Notes under the pieces: model-generated
What the model was told of the DNA's origin: nothing
The model's input: only the letters and a program-made list of their open reading frames with translations
The model's database searches: none
Shown here: piece after piece, positions 37,291 through 46,110 of the stretch
Position numbering within the stretch: position 1 is the stretch's first letter
How the letters are laid out: each line of letters opens with the position of its first letter
Made by a program: the position numbers and the translations under genes
Origin: Azospirillaceae bacterium
GTDB taxonomy: Bacteria > Pseudomonadota > Alphaproteobacteria > Azospirillales > Azospirillaceae
Reading direction: 5' to 3'
DNA length: 64,000 bases
Assembly (NCBI GenBank): GCA_028283825.1
Contig: JAPWJW010000003.1
Span: 2,480,501 to 2,544,500 of the forward strand

Positions 37291-40218
37291 ATGGTAACCG
37301 ATCAAAGCTCCCTGTTCTTCGCCGGCAACGCGACCTTCATCGCCGAGCTTCACGCCCGTTACCTGCAGGACCCGGCCTCCGTCGATCCTTCGTGGGGTAG
37401 TTTCTTCGCCGGCATCGATGACGATGCCCGCGCGGTCCTAGGCGAAATCAAGGGGGCGAGCTGGGCGCCCAACAAGGGCGCCGTCATCGGCGTGCCCGAT
37501 CCCGACGCCAAGCCCGCCGCCCCGGCCAAGGGTGCGAAGGGCGCCAATGGCGCCGCCGCCCCGGCCGCCAATGGCGCCGCGGTCGCCGGTGGCATCACCC
37601 CGGAACAGCTGCGCCAGGCGCAGCTGGACAGCATCCGCGCCCTGATGATGATCCGCGCCTACCGTGTGCGCGGCCACCTGCTGGCCAAGCTGGACCCGCT
37701 GGGCCTGGAGAAGCGCGGCGAGCATCCGGAGCTGGACCCCAAGACCTACGGCTTCACCGATGCCGACCTGGACCGTCCGGTCTTCATCAACAACGTGCTG
37801 GGGATGGAGACGGCTACCGTCCGCCAGATCCTGGACGCCGTGCGCCGCACCTATTGCGGCCACATCGGCGTGGAGTTCATGCACATCCAGGATCCGGACC
37901 AGAAGGCCTGGATCCAGGAACGCATCGAAGGCATCCGCAACCAGACCGACTTCACGGTCGAGGGCAAGAAGGCCATCCTGCAGCGGCTGACGGCCGCCGA
38001 GGGCTTCGAGCGCTTCCTGCAGCTGAAGTACACCGGCACCAAGCGCTTCGGTCTTGAGGGCGGCGAGGTCTGGGTCCCGGCCATCGAACAGATCCTGAAG
38101 CGCGGCGGTCAGCTGGGCCTGAAGGAACTGGTGATCGGCATGGCCCACCGCGGCCGGCTGAACGTGCTGGCCAACGTGATGAACAAGCCGTTCAAGGCCA
38201 TCTTCTCGGAATTTCAGGGCAACGCCGCCAATCCGGAGGACGTGCAGGGCTCGGGCGACGTGAAGTACCACCTGGGCACTTCCGCCGACCGCGACTTCGA
38301 CGGCAACACCATCCACCTGTCGCTGACGGCCAACCCGTCGCACCTGGAAGTGGTCAACCCGGTCGTTTGCGGCAAGGTCCGCGCCAAGCAGGTTCAGCGC
38401 TCCACCATGCCGCCGTCCGATGAGGCGCGCGCCGAGGTCATCGGCCTGCTGCTGCACGGCGACGCCGCCTTCGCCGGCCAGGGCCTGGTGCCCGAGACGT
38501 TGCTGCTGTCCGAACTGAAGGGCTACCGCACCGGCGGCATCATCCACATCATCACCAACAACCAGATCGGCTTCACCACCGCGCCGCAGTACGCCCGTTC
38601 CGGCCCGTACCCGACGGAAGTGGCGAAGGCCATCCAGGCGCCGATCTTCCACGTCAATGGCGACGATCCCGAGGCCGTGATCCACGTCACGCGCATCGCG
38701 GTGGAATTCCGCCAGAAGTTCCTGAAGGACGTGGTGCTGGACATCGTCTGCTACCGCCGCCAGGGCCACAACGAAGGCGACGAGCCGGCGTTCACCCAGC
38801 CGCTGATGTACAAGGCGATCCGCAACCACCCCACCACCCGTGAGCTGTACGCCAAGCAGCTGGTGGCCGAGGGCGTGATCACGGCCGAGGGCGCCGACGA
38901 CGTCGTCAAGGACTTCCACAAGGCGATGGACGCGGAGTTCGAGGCCTCCACCACCTACAAGCCGAACAAGGCCGACTGGCTGGAAGGCAAGTGGCAGGGC
39001 CTGAGCGCCGCCAAGAACGACGACCGCAAGGGCAAGACCGCCGCGTCCGACGACCTGCTGCAGGAAGTGGGCAAGGCCATCTCCGCCGTGCCGGAAGGCG
39101 TGGACGTGAATGCCAAGGTGGTGCGCCAGTTGAAGGCGAAACAGGAAATGTTCGCCACCGGCAAGGGCCTGGACTGGGCCACGGCCGAGGCGCTGGCCTT
39201 CGGCACCCTGCTGGTCGAAGGCGTGCCCGTGCGCCTGTCGGGTCAGGACGTGGGCCGTGGCACCTTCTCGCACCGCCACTGCGTGCTGGTCGATCAGACC
39301 ACCGAGGCCAAGTACGTGCCGCTGGACCATATCCGCGCCGACCAGGCCCGGTTCGAAGTGCACGACAGCCCCCTGTCGGAGGCCGCCGTGCTGGGCTTCG
39401 AATACGGCTTCACCCTGGCGGAGCCGCACGCCCTGGTCCTGTGGGAAGCGCAGTTCGGCGACTTCGTCAACGGCGCCCAGGCCATCATCGACCAGTTCAT
39501 CAGCTCGGGCGAAAGCAAGTGGCTGCGCATGTCCGGCCTGACCATGCTGCTGCCGCACGGCTATGAAGGCCAGGGTCCGGAGCACAGCTCCGCCCGTCTG
39601 GAGCGTTTCCTGCAGCTGTCCGGCGAGGACAACTGGCAGATCGTGAACTGCACCACGCCGGCCAACTACTACCATGTGCTGCGTCGGCAGGTTAACCGCG
39701 AGTTCCGCAAGCCGCTGGTGGTCTTCAGCCCCAAGTCGCTGCTGCGCCACAAGTCCTGCGTCAGCGACCTGGCCATGTTCACCGGCAGCGAGTCGTTCCA
39801 CCGCGTCCTCTACGAAGACGGTGTGGATCTGGTCGAGCCGACGAAGATCCGCCGCGTCGTCATCTGCTCCGGCAAGGTCTATTACGACCTGGCGCAGGAG
39901 CGTGACAGCCGGGGCATCAAGGACATCGCCATCCTGCGTCTGGAACAGCTGTACCCGTTCCCCGACGACGCGCTGAAGATCGAACTGGCCAAGTACCCCA
40001 ACGCCGATGTGGTGTGGTGCCAGGAAGAGCCGGCCAACATGGGCGCCTGGTCCTTCGTTGATCGCCGCATCGAGGGCGTGCTGAAGAGCCTGAACCACAA
40101 GGCGGGCCGTCCGTCCTACGCCGGCCGTGCGGAGGCCGCTTCGCCGGCCGCCGGCCAGCTGAAGCGCCACAACCAGGAACTGGCCAAGTTCCTGGACGAG
40201 GCGCTGACGGTCTCCTGA
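37291..40218 (+). CDS. sucA: 2-oxoglutarate dehydrogenase E1 component
   Basis: E1 decarboxylates 2-oxoglutarate with thiamine diphosphate. The 975-residue protein has the E1o N-terminus (SSLFFAGNATFIAELHARYL), GMAHRGRLNVLANVM, the thiamine-binding region around GDAAFAGQGLVPETL and NQIGFTT, and the C-terminal LEQLYPFPDDAL. I chose ATG 37291; an in-frame TTG at 37246 would add 15 residues without family similarity. A hairpin separates it from sucB. Confidence 0.96.
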   Translation: MVTDQSSLFFAGNATFIAELHARYLQDPASVDPSWGSFFAGIDDDARAVLGEIKGASWAPNKGAVIGVPDPDAKPAAPAKGAKGANGAAAPAANGAAVAGGITPEQLRQAQLDSIRALMMIRAYRVRGHLLAKLDPLGLEKRGEHPELDPKTYGFTDADLDRPVFINNVLGMETATVRQILDAVRRTYCGHIGVEFMHIQDPDQKAWIQERIEGIRNQTDFTVEGKKAILQRLTAAEGFERFLQLKYTGTKRFGLEGGEVWVPAIEQILKRGGQLGLKELVIGMAHRGRLNVLANVMNKPFKAIFSEFQGNAANPEDVQGSGDVKYHLGTSADRDFDGNTIHLSLTANPSHLEVVNPVVCGKVRAKQVQRSTMPPSDEARAEVIGLLLHGDAAFAGQGLVPETLLLSELKGYRTGGIIHIITNNQIGFTTAPQYARSGPYPTEVAKAIQAPIFHVNGDDPEAVIHVTRIAVEFRQKFLKDVVLDIVCYRRQGHNEGDEPAFTQPLMYKAIRNHPTTRELYAKQLVAEGVITAEGADDVVKDFHKAMDAEFEASTTYKPNKADWLEGKWQGLSAAKNDDRKGKTAASDDLLQEVGKAISAVPEGVDVNAKVVRQLKAKQEMFATGKGLDWATAEALAFGTLLVEGVPVRLSGQDVGRGTFSHRHCVLVDQTTEAKYVPLDHIRADQARFEVHDSPLSEAAVLGFEYGFTLAEPHALVLWEAQFGDFVNGAQAIIDQFISSGESKWLRMSGLTMLLPHGYEGQGPEHSSARLERFLQLSGEDNWQIVNCTTPANYYHVLRRQVNREFRKPLVVFSPKSLLRHKSCVSDLAMFTGSESFHRVLYEDGVDLVEPTKIRRVVICSGKVYYDLAQERDSRGIKDIAILRLEQLYPFPDDALKIELAKYPNADVVWCQEEPANMGAWSFVDRRIEGVLKSLNHKAGRPSYAGRAEAASPAAGQLKRHNQELAKFLDEALTVS

Positions 40219-40230
40219 TCAAAGTGAATG

Positions 40231-40260
40231 CATTCCGGGGCCCGTTGCGGCCCCGGAATG
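40231..40260 (+). terminator. Hairpin between sucA and sucB
   Basis: A perfect 12-bp stem CATTCCGGGGCC (40231-40242) / GGCCCCGGAATG (40249-40260) with a 6-base loop is followed by ATTTTGAG. It can terminate or attenuate transcription into sucB. Confidence 0.8.
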
Positions 40261-40325
40261 ATTTTGAGTAGAACGCTACTTCCTAAAACGAACCCTCTGT
40301 TAGAAACGAACCAAGGTCCCAAAAC

Positions 40326-41555
40326 ATGGCGACGGAAATCCTGGTGCCCACCCTCGGCGAGTCCGTGTCGGAAGCGACGGTCGCGCGGTGGCTGAAGAAG
40401 GTTGGCGACAGCGTCAAGGCGGATGAAACGCTGGTGGAGCTGGAGACCGACAAGGTCACCTTGGAAGTCAATGCCCCGGCCGCCGGCACGCTGGGTGAGA
40501 TTCGCGCCGCCGAAGGCGACAACGTCGGTGTCAACGGCGTCCTGGGTGTGATCACCGAGGGTGGCGCCGCCGCGGCTGCCGCTCCGGCACCGGCCAAGAC
40601 CGCCGCCCCGGCCCCGGTCGCCGCCCCGGCGCCCGTTGCTGCCCCCACTGCTGCCAACGGTTCGGCTGGCGTGATGCCCGCCGCCGCCAAGATCGCCGCC
40701 GACGCCGGCGTGGATCCGGCCGTCATCGCCGGCACCGGCAAGGACGGCCGCGTCACCAAGGGCGACGTGATCGACAGCCTGGCCGCCCCGAAGGCCGCGC
40801 CCGCCGCCGCCCCGGCGCCCATCGCCAAGGGCCCCGCTGGCCCGCGCGCCCGCGCCGACCGTGAAGAGCGCGTGCGGATGACCCGCCTGCGCCAGACCGT
40901 CGCCGCCCGCCTGAAGGACGCCCAGAACACCGCGGCCATGCTGACCACCTATAACGAGGTGGACATGACCAACGTGATGAAGCTGCGCGCCGAGCTGAAG
41001 GACCAGTTCGAGAAGAAGCACGGCGTGAAGCTGGGCTTCATGTCCTTCTTCGTGAAGGCGTGCCTGGTGGCCCTGAAGGAGCTGCCGGCCGTCAACGCGG
41101 AGATCGAAGGCACCGATCTGATCTACAAGAACTACTACGACATCGGTGTCGCCGTCGGCACGCCGACCGGCCTGGTGGTTCCCGTGGTGCGCGACGCCGA
41201 CCAGATGGGCTTCGCCAAGATCGAGCAGTCGATCAATGAGCTGGGCAAGAAGGCCCGCGACGGCAAGCTGTCCATCGCGGACATGACCGGCGGCACCTTC
41301 ACCATCTCCAACGGTGGTGTCTACGGCTCGCTGATGAGCTCGCCCATCCTGAACGCCCCGCAGTCGGGCATCCTGGGCATGCACAAGATCCAGGAGCGTC
41401 CGATGGTTGTCGGCGGCCAGATCGTCGTGCGCCCGATGATGTACCTGGCGCTGTCCTACGACCACCGCATCATCGACGGCCGCGAGGCCGTGACCTTCCT
41501 GGTGCGGGTCAAGGAATGCATCGAGAACCCGGAACGCATCCTGCTGGATGTCTGA
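40326..41555 (+). CDS. sucB: Dihydrolipoyl succinyltransferase E2 of 2-oxoglutarate dehydrogenase
   Basis: The 409-residue protein has one lipoyl domain with the modified lysine K43 in ETDKVTLEV, an Ala/Pro-rich linker, the E1/E3-binding domain ([20 protein letters not shown]), a second linker and a catalytic domain ending with the active-site histidine in [14 protein letters not shown]. It forms the core of the complex with SucA and Lpd. Confidence 0.97.
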   Translation: MATEILVPTLGESVSEATVARWLKKVGDSVKADETLVELETDKVTLEVNAPAAGTLGEIRAAEGDNVGVNGVLGVITEGGAAAAAAPAPAKTAAPAPVAAPAPVAAPTAANGSAGVMPAAAKIAADAGVDPAVIAGTGKDGRVTKGDVIDSLAAPKAAPAAAPAPIAKGPAGPRARADREERVRMTRLRQTVAARLKDAQNTAAMLTTYNEVDMTNVMKLRAELKDQFEKKHGVKLGFMSFFVKACLVALKELPAVNAEIEGTDLIYKNYYDIGVAVGTPTGLVVPVVRDADQMGFAKIEQSINELGKKARDGKLSIADMTGGTFTISNGGVYGSLMSSPILNAPQSGILGMHKIQERPMVVGGQIVVRPMMYLALSYDHRIIDGREAVTFLVRVKECIENPERILLDV

Positions 41556-41562
41556 TCCGACG

Positions 41563-41588
41563 ACGGGGGGCCTCTCGGCCCCCCGTTT
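41563..41588 (+). terminator. Terminator of sucB
   Basis: A perfect 10-bp stem ACGGGGGGCC (41563-41572) / GGCCCCCCGT (41577-41586) with loop TCTC, followed by TT, just after the sucB stop. Confidence 0.85.
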
Positions 41589-41690
41589 GCTGACTGCCTG
41601 AAGCGTACGCGTCATCCACGCACTTTCCAGACATTGATACGCCGGCCTCACGGCTTCCGCCCCAAGACCATCTCCCCGGAGCGCAGCGAC

Positions 41691-41788
41691 TATGCCCGTT
41701 GAGGGCGCCGCAGCGGCGGGGGAGCGGTAGCGGACCCGCGAGCGAGGATAAGCCAAGCGGGCGGATGCCCGCGCCCGGCGTCTGAGGG
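41691..41788 (+). repeat. Dispersed structured repeat, copy B
   Basis: Plus orientation. H1 is weak (GCCC/GGGC, 41693-41705). H2 GCGGG/CCCGC (41716-41720 with 41735-41739), loop GGAGCGGTAGCGGA. Linker GAGGATAAGCCAA. H3 GCGGGC/GCCCGC with loop GGAT (41757-41772). Invariant end CGCCCGGCGTCTGAGGG (41772-41788). Its last GAGGGG is placed as the ribosome-binding site of lpd. Confidence 0.85.
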
Positions 41789-41798
41789 GACAGAGAAC

Positions 41799-43211
41799 AT
41801 GACCACCGATACCCAATTCGATCTCGTCGTCATCGGCAGCGGCCCCGGCGGCTATGTCGCGGCCATCCGCGCGGCCCAGTTGGGCATGAAGACGGCTTGC
41901 GTCGAGATGCGCAAGACGCTGGGCGGCACCTGCCTGAACGTGGGCTGCATCCCGTCCAAGGCCCTGCTGGTGGCGTCCGAGAAGTTCGAAGAGGCCAACC
42001 ACAGCCTGGGCAACTTCGGCGTCAAGGTCTCGGGCGTGGAACTCGACCTGCCGACGATGATGAAGCACAAGGACGACGTGGTTAAGTCCAACGTCACCGG
42101 CGTGGAATTCCTGTTCAAGAAGAACAAGATCACCCGCTTCACCGGCAAGGGCAGCATCGCCGCCCCGGGCCAGGTGACGGTGACCAAGGAAGACGGCTCC
42201 ACCGAGACCGTCACCGCCAAGAACATCCTGATCGCCACCGGCTCCGATGTCATGCCCCTGCCGGGCGTGACCATCGACGAGAAGCGCATCGTCTCCTCCA
42301 CCGGCGCGCTGGAACTGGCAGGCGTGCCCAAGCGCCTGGTGGTCATCGGCGGCGGCGTCATCGGCCTGGAACTGGGTTCCGTCTGGCAGCGCCTGGGCTC
42401 GCAGGTCACCGTGGTGGAATTCCTGGACCGCATCCTGCCGACCATGGACGGCGAGATCTCCAAGCAGTCGCAGCGCATTCTGTCCAAGCAGGGCCTGTCC
42501 TTCAAGCTGTCGACCAAGGTCACCTCGGCCAAGGCGACGGACAAGGGCGTTACCCTGACGGTGGAGCCCGCCGCTGGCGGTGCGGCCGAGACCATCGAGG
42601 CCGACATCGTGCTGGTGGCCATCGGCCGCCGCCCCTACACCGAAGGCCTGGGCCTGGAGACGGTCGGTGTCGAGCTGGATGAGCGCAAGCGCGTCAAGAC
42701 CGACCACCACTTCCGCACCAACGTGCCCGGCATCTGGGCCATCGGCGACGTCATCGCCGGCGCCATGCTGGCCCACAAGGCCGAGGAAGAGGGCGTGGTC
42801 TGCGCCGAGGTGATGGCGGGCCAGTCCGGCCACATCAACTACGACGCCATCCCGGGCGTGGTCTACACCTGGCCGGAGATCGCCTCCGTCGGCAAGACGG
42901 AAGAGCAGCTGAAGGCCGCCGGCGTGAACTACAAGGTCGGCAAGTTCCCCTTCACCGCCAACGGCCGCGCCCGCTCCATGCAGGCGACCGAGGGTTTCGT
43001 GAAGCTGCTGGCCGACGCCCACTCCGACAAGCTGCTGGGTGCCCACATCATCGGCGCCTCGGCGGGTGAGATGATCGAGGAGCTGGTGCTGGCCCTGGAA
43101 TTCGGCGCCTCGTCGGAAGACATCGCCCGCAGCAGCCACGCCCACCCCACCCTGACCGAGGCCATCAAGGAAGCGGCCCTGGGCGTGCTGGGCCGCACCA
43201 TCCACATGTGA
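41799..43211 (+). CDS. lpdA: Dihydrolipoyl dehydrogenase E3
   Basis: E3 reoxidises dihydrolipoamide with FAD and NAD. The 470-residue protein has VVIGSGPGGYVAAIRAAQLG, the redox disulfide C45/C50 in GGTCLNVGCIPSKALL, a second nucleotide site GGGVIGLELGSVW, and the catalytic SHAHPTLTEA near the C-terminus. ATG 41799 follows the GAGGGG end of repeat copy B by 9 bases. Copy C follows six bases after the stop, so the gene is framed by two oppositely oriented copies. Confidence 0.97.
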   Translation: MTTDTQFDLVVIGSGPGGYVAAIRAAQLGMKTACVEMRKTLGGTCLNVGCIPSKALLVASEKFEEANHSLGNFGVKVSGVELDLPTMMKHKDDVVKSNVTGVEFLFKKNKITRFTGKGSIAAPGQVTVTKEDGSTETVTAKNILIATGSDVMPLPGVTIDEKRIVSSTGALELAGVPKRLVVIGGGVIGLELGSVWQRLGSQVTVVEFLDRILPTMDGEISKQSQRILSKQGLSFKLSTKVTSAKATDKGVTLTVEPAAGGAAETIEADIVLVAIGRRPYTEGLGLETVGVELDERKRVKTDHHFRTNVPGIWAIGDVIAGAMLAHKAEEEGVVCAEVMAGQSGHINYDAIPGVVYTWPEIASVGKTEEQLKAAGVNYKVGKFPFTANGRARSMQATEGFVKLLADAHSDKLLGAHIIGASAGEMIEELVLALEFGASSEDIARSSHAHPTLTEAIKEAALGVLGRTIHM

Positions 43212-43217
43212 TTGGTT

Positions 43218-43303
43218 CCCTCAGGCGCCGGGCGCCGGCATCCGCCGGCTTGGGCTTCCTCAGTTTCCAGTCCGCTCCGCTCCCCGGAAACTTCCGGCGG
43301 ACT
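43218..43303 (-). repeat. Dispersed structured repeat, copy C (H1 missing)
   Basis: Canonical strand is minus. Invariant end CGCCCGGCGCCTGAGGG at 43234-43218. H3 GCCGGC/GCCGGC with loop GGAT (43234-43249). H2 AGTTTCC/GGAAACT (43262-43268 with 43286-43292). H1 is absent or degraded. It begins six bases after the lpd stop. Confidence 0.85.
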
Positions 43304-43344
43304 AGGGGAGCGTCCTACAAGTTTTCCCGTTCGGGAGATACTGG

Positions 43345-43377
43345 AACGGCGCCGGGGCAACCTGGCGCCGTTTTCTT
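43345..43377 (+). terminator. Terminator of lpd
   Basis: A 9-bp stem AACGGCGCC (43345-43353) / GGCGCCGTT (43364-43372) is followed by TTCTTTTT. Confidence 0.88.
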
Positions 43378-43432
43378 TTTGGGCGCCGGCTGGCACCATG
43401 CTGGGCAACCTCTCGCCGGATTTCTCCCGCCC

Positions 43433-44065
43433 ATGCTCGACACGCCGTATTTTGATCCCGCCCTGCAGGGCTTCCTGCTGGGCGCCAGCCTGATTGTCGC
43501 CATCGGTGCCCAGAACGCCTTCGTCCTGCGCCAGGGTCTACTGCGCCAGCACGTACTGGCCGTCACCACGATTTGCTTCCTGTCGGACGCGCTGCTGATC
43601 TCCGCCGGTGTGGCCGGTCTGGGCAGCCTGATCCGTGAGGCGCCGATGCTGCTGCGGGTCATCACCCTGGGTGGGGCGGTGTTCCTGGCGGCCTACGGCA
43701 TCCTGGCCTTCCGGCGCATGCTGCATCCCGGGCAGTTGCAGGTGGGGGCGGGAGCAGGGTTGCCGCTGGGCCGGGCGGTCGCCACCTGCCTGGGCCTGAC
43801 CTTCCTGAACCCGCATGTCTACCTGGACACGGTCATGCTGCTGGGCGGCCTGTCCAGCCGCTTCGCCGGGCCGTTGCGCATTGCCTTCGGTGTCGGGGCG
43901 GCCACCGCATCCTGCCTGTGGTTCTACGGCCTGGGTTTTGGCGCCCGGCTGCTGGCGCCGCTGTTCGCCCGCCCGCTGGCCTGGCGCGTGCTGGACGGCA
44001 TCATCGCCGCCGTGATGCTGGCCCTGGCCGCCAGCCTGGCTTACGAGGGCGTCACGGGTTTGTGA
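43433..44065 (+). CDS. LysE/ArgO-family amino-acid exporter
   Basis: The 210-residue protein has about six membrane helices and the LysE signature GASLIVAIGAQNAFVLRQGL at residues 14-33, and FLNPHVYLDTVMLLGG in the middle. The family exports lysine, arginine or related amino acids across the inner membrane. ATG 43433 fits this N-terminus. The gene is alone, converging on the DUF2167 gene 7 bases away. Confidence 0.9.
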   Translation: MLDTPYFDPALQGFLLGASLIVAIGAQNAFVLRQGLLRQHVLAVTTICFLSDALLISAGVAGLGSLIREAPMLLRVITLGGAVFLAAYGILAFRRMLHPGQLQVGAGAGLPLGRAVATCLGLTFLNPHVYLDTVMLLGGLSSRFAGPLRIAFGVGAATASCLWFYGLGFGARLLAPLFARPLAWRVLDGIIAAVMLALAASLAYEGVTGL

Positions 44066-44072
44066 GGATGGC

Positions 44073-44996
44073 TCAGGACCAGGGGCCCTTGGGACCATCA
44101 TTCGGCGGTGGCGGTGGCGGTGGCGGTGGTGGGGGCGGCGCTTCCGCGGGTGGTGGTGCGGACGGCGGCGATGGTTTCGGCCCCAGGCGGCGGCGGACAT
44201 AGCGGGGCAGGAACAGCACCACCAGCACCGCCAGCAGAAAGACGAAATTCTGGCTGGTGATGCCGGACAGGATGTGGCGGAACAGGCCGCCCTTCACCAG
44301 CGTATCGCCGGCGATCAGGCCGCTGAGGCCCAGGGTCACCGACTGGTCGGCCAGGGGAACGTAGTCGCGATAGCCGCTGCCGGGGCTGAAACGCGCCATG
44401 GGCAGCAGGTTGGGCAAGCGTTGCTCAATGGCCGTCAGGTCGCTCATGCGGGCGGCGATGTCCATGCCCAGGGTGCCGCGCCGGCCCAGGATGCGGACGT
44501 GATAGTCTAGGCCGTCCACCGCGTCGCCACCGGCCTGGCGGCGCGTGGCCCAGATCAGCGTGTGGCTGGCGCCGTCATAGGCGGGCGGGCGGACCCAGCC
44601 GGCCAGGGCGCCAACGCCGTGGTCGTTCTCCCCCGACCGCAGCGCGTCCAGCAGGGCGTCCGGATCCAGTTGCCCGGCATCCATGTCGCTGACATGGCCC
44701 GTGCCATCGTAACTCAGCGCCACCAGCCAATCGGCGGCGGGGGCATCGTCTGTGGTGTCGTCCACCGGGACGATCAGGCCCAGCCCGGCGCCGCCCGCCA
44801 CCGGGCGTCCCTGCCAATGGCGGCTGAGGAAGCCCGGCACGTCGCCGCTGGCCACATAGCGAAAGTCCGGCGCCAGGTTGAGGGTGACGGCCTTGTCGGC
44901 CAACGCAATCGGCGTGGTGTCCGACGCCCGCGCGCCGCCTGCCGCCAGGACCAGGAACCCCGCCAGAAGCAGGGCGGCGATCTTTCCGAGGTTCAT
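44073..44996 (-). CDS. DUF2167-family membrane-anchored protein with 12-proline run
   Basis: The 307-residue product has a signal peptide ending GARA, a large domain of the DUF2167 type (GFLSRHWQGRP; WVRPPAYDGASHTLIWA), a membrane helix NFVFLLAVLVVLFLP at about 250-265, and a basic then proline-rich tail with twelve consecutive prolines encoded at 44103-44138. The domain should face the periplasm and the tail the cytoplasm. Function unknown. It starts eight bases after xerC ends, so the two likely share an mRNA. Confidence 0.82.
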   Translation of the reverse strand: MNLGKIAALLLAGFLVLAAGGARASDTTPIALADKAVTLNLAPDFRYVASGDVPGFLSRHWQGRPVAGGAGLGLIVPVDDTTDDAPAADWLVALSYDGTGHVSDMDAGQLDPDALLDALRSGENDHGVGALAGWVRPPAYDGASHTLIWATRRQAGGDAVDGLDYHVRILGRRGTLGMDIAARMSDLTAIEQRLPNLLPMARFSPGSGYRDYVPLADQSVTLGLSGLIAGDTLVKGGLFRHILSGITSQNFVFLLAVLVVLFLPRYVRRRLGPKPSPPSAPPPAEAPPPPPPPPPPPPNDGPKGPWS

Positions 44997-45004
44997 GGTG
45001 TTCC

Positions 45005-45967
45005 TCAGGGCCGGCCGCCGCGCCGGGCGCGGGGGTGCGCGGTCTCATAGACCGCCAGCAATTGTTCGGCGTCGACGTCGGTGTAGCGCTGGGTGGTGGA
45101 CAGGCTGGCATGGCCCAGCAGGTCCTGGATAGCGCGCAGGTCGGCGCCGCCGCCCAGCAGATGGGTGGCGAAGCTGTGGCGCAGGGCGTGGGGCGTGGCA
45201 GTGTCGGGCAGGCCCAGCAATTGCCGTAGCGTCTGCATGGCCAGGCGGGCCACGCGGTCGTTCAGCCGATCGCCGCGCACGCCCACGAACAGGGGGCCGC
45301 TTGCCACCAGGCCATGGGGACAGGCCGCGATATAGGCCGCCAGCGCCTGGCGCACGGCCGGCAGCACCGGCACGTCGCGCTGCTTGGACCCCTTGCCGGT
45401 CACGCGCAGGGTGTCGCTGTCCAGCGGTGCCTCACCCCGCATCAGGCGCAGGGCCTCATCCATGCGCAGGCCACAACCGTACAGCAGGGTGAACAGCGCG
45501 CGGTCGCGCAGGCCCACCCAGGGTGCTTCCGGGATATCCTGCGCCTCGGCCAGCAGGATGCCGGCGTCATCCACCGTCAGCGGGCGGGGGATGGGGCGCT
45601 TCACCTTGGGCGCGTTCAGCAGGCCGATGGCCGGGTTGTGCAGGCGGCCCGACCGGTCCAGCCAGCGGAACAGGTTGCGCACACCGGACACGGAGCGCGC
45701 CCGGCTGGCGGCGATGGCGCCCTCGCCGGCCCGCGCCGCCAGCCAGGCGCGGAAATCGCCCAGCTTGGCATCGGCCAAGTCGTTCAGGCTGGGCGCTCGG
45801 CCCTTATGCTCGGTCAGGAAGGACAGGAAGGCCGCCACGTCACCCTGGTAGGCCCGCAGCGTGTGGGGCGAGGCCGTCTTCTCCGACGTCAGCCACCGCC
45901 GCCAATCCTCCAGCGCCGCCGCCACGTCCGGCGCGCAGGAATATCCCAGGGCAGGAGGCTTGGTCAT
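45005..45967 (-). CDS. xerC: Tyrosine recombinase XerC
   Basis: XerC with XerD resolves chromosome dimers at dif. The 320-residue protein has an N-terminal SAM-like domain (SPHTLRAYQGDVAAFLSFL) and the catalytic set: R in GCGLRMDEAL, K in VTGKGSKQRDVPVL, HALRHSFATHLL, and LLGHASLSTTQRYTDV with the nucleophile Y. Start at 45967 (MTKPPALGYS), with an in-frame ATG nine bases earlier as alternative. Alphaproteobacterial XerC is often next to DUF484 and priA, as here. Confidence 0.93.
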   Translation of the reverse strand: MTKPPALGYSCAPDVAAALEDWRRWLTSEKTASPHTLRAYQGDVAAFLSFLTEHKGRAPSLNDLADAKLGDFRAWLAARAGEGAIAASRARSVSGVRNLFRWLDRSGRLHNPAIGLLNAPKVKRPIPRPLTVDDAGILLAEAQDIPEAPWVGLRDRALFTLLYGCGLRMDEALRLMRGEAPLDSDTLRVTGKGSKQRDVPVLPAVRQALAAYIAACPHGLVASGPLFVGVRGDRLNDRVARLAMQTLRQLLGLPDTATPHALRHSFATHLLGGGADLRAIQDLLGHASLSTTQRYTDVDAEQLLAVYETAHPRARRGGRP

Positions 45968-46005
45968 GGCACACACGCTCCAAACATCTTTTCAGTCCTT
46001 TCCCC

Positions 46006-46105
46006 TAGGCCGCGACTGCGGCCGCCGGAGCGTTTTGGGGAGCGAAGCGGACTGAAACGCGAGGACAAGCCAAGCGGGCGGATGCCCGCGCCCGGCGTTT
46101 GAGGG
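46006..46105 (+). repeat. Dispersed structured repeat, copy D (best full-length copy)
   Basis: Plus orientation. H1 GGCCGC/GCGGCC, loop GACT (46008-46023). CGCCGG (46023-46028 region) can close with CCGGCG near 46092-46097. H2 GCGTTT/AAACGC (46030-46035 with 46055-46060). Linker GAGGACAAGCCAA. H3 GCGGGC/GCCCGC, loop GGAT (46074-46089). Invariant end CGCCCGGCGTTTGAGGG (46089-46105). It ends five bases from the DUF484 stop on the minus strand. Confidence 0.9.
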
Positions 46106-46110
46106 CGCAC

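Noticed and set aside
41660-41692. A further partial copy just before copy B (CCGGAGCGCAGCGAC)
   Set aside because: Only the H2-loop-like part is recognisable; stems and the invariant end are missing, so it may be a remnant or chance.
44103-44160. GGCGGT tandem repeat as a CRISPR-like or minisatellite array
   Set aside because: It is the coding repeat for consecutive prolines in the DUF2167 protein; no spacers exist.
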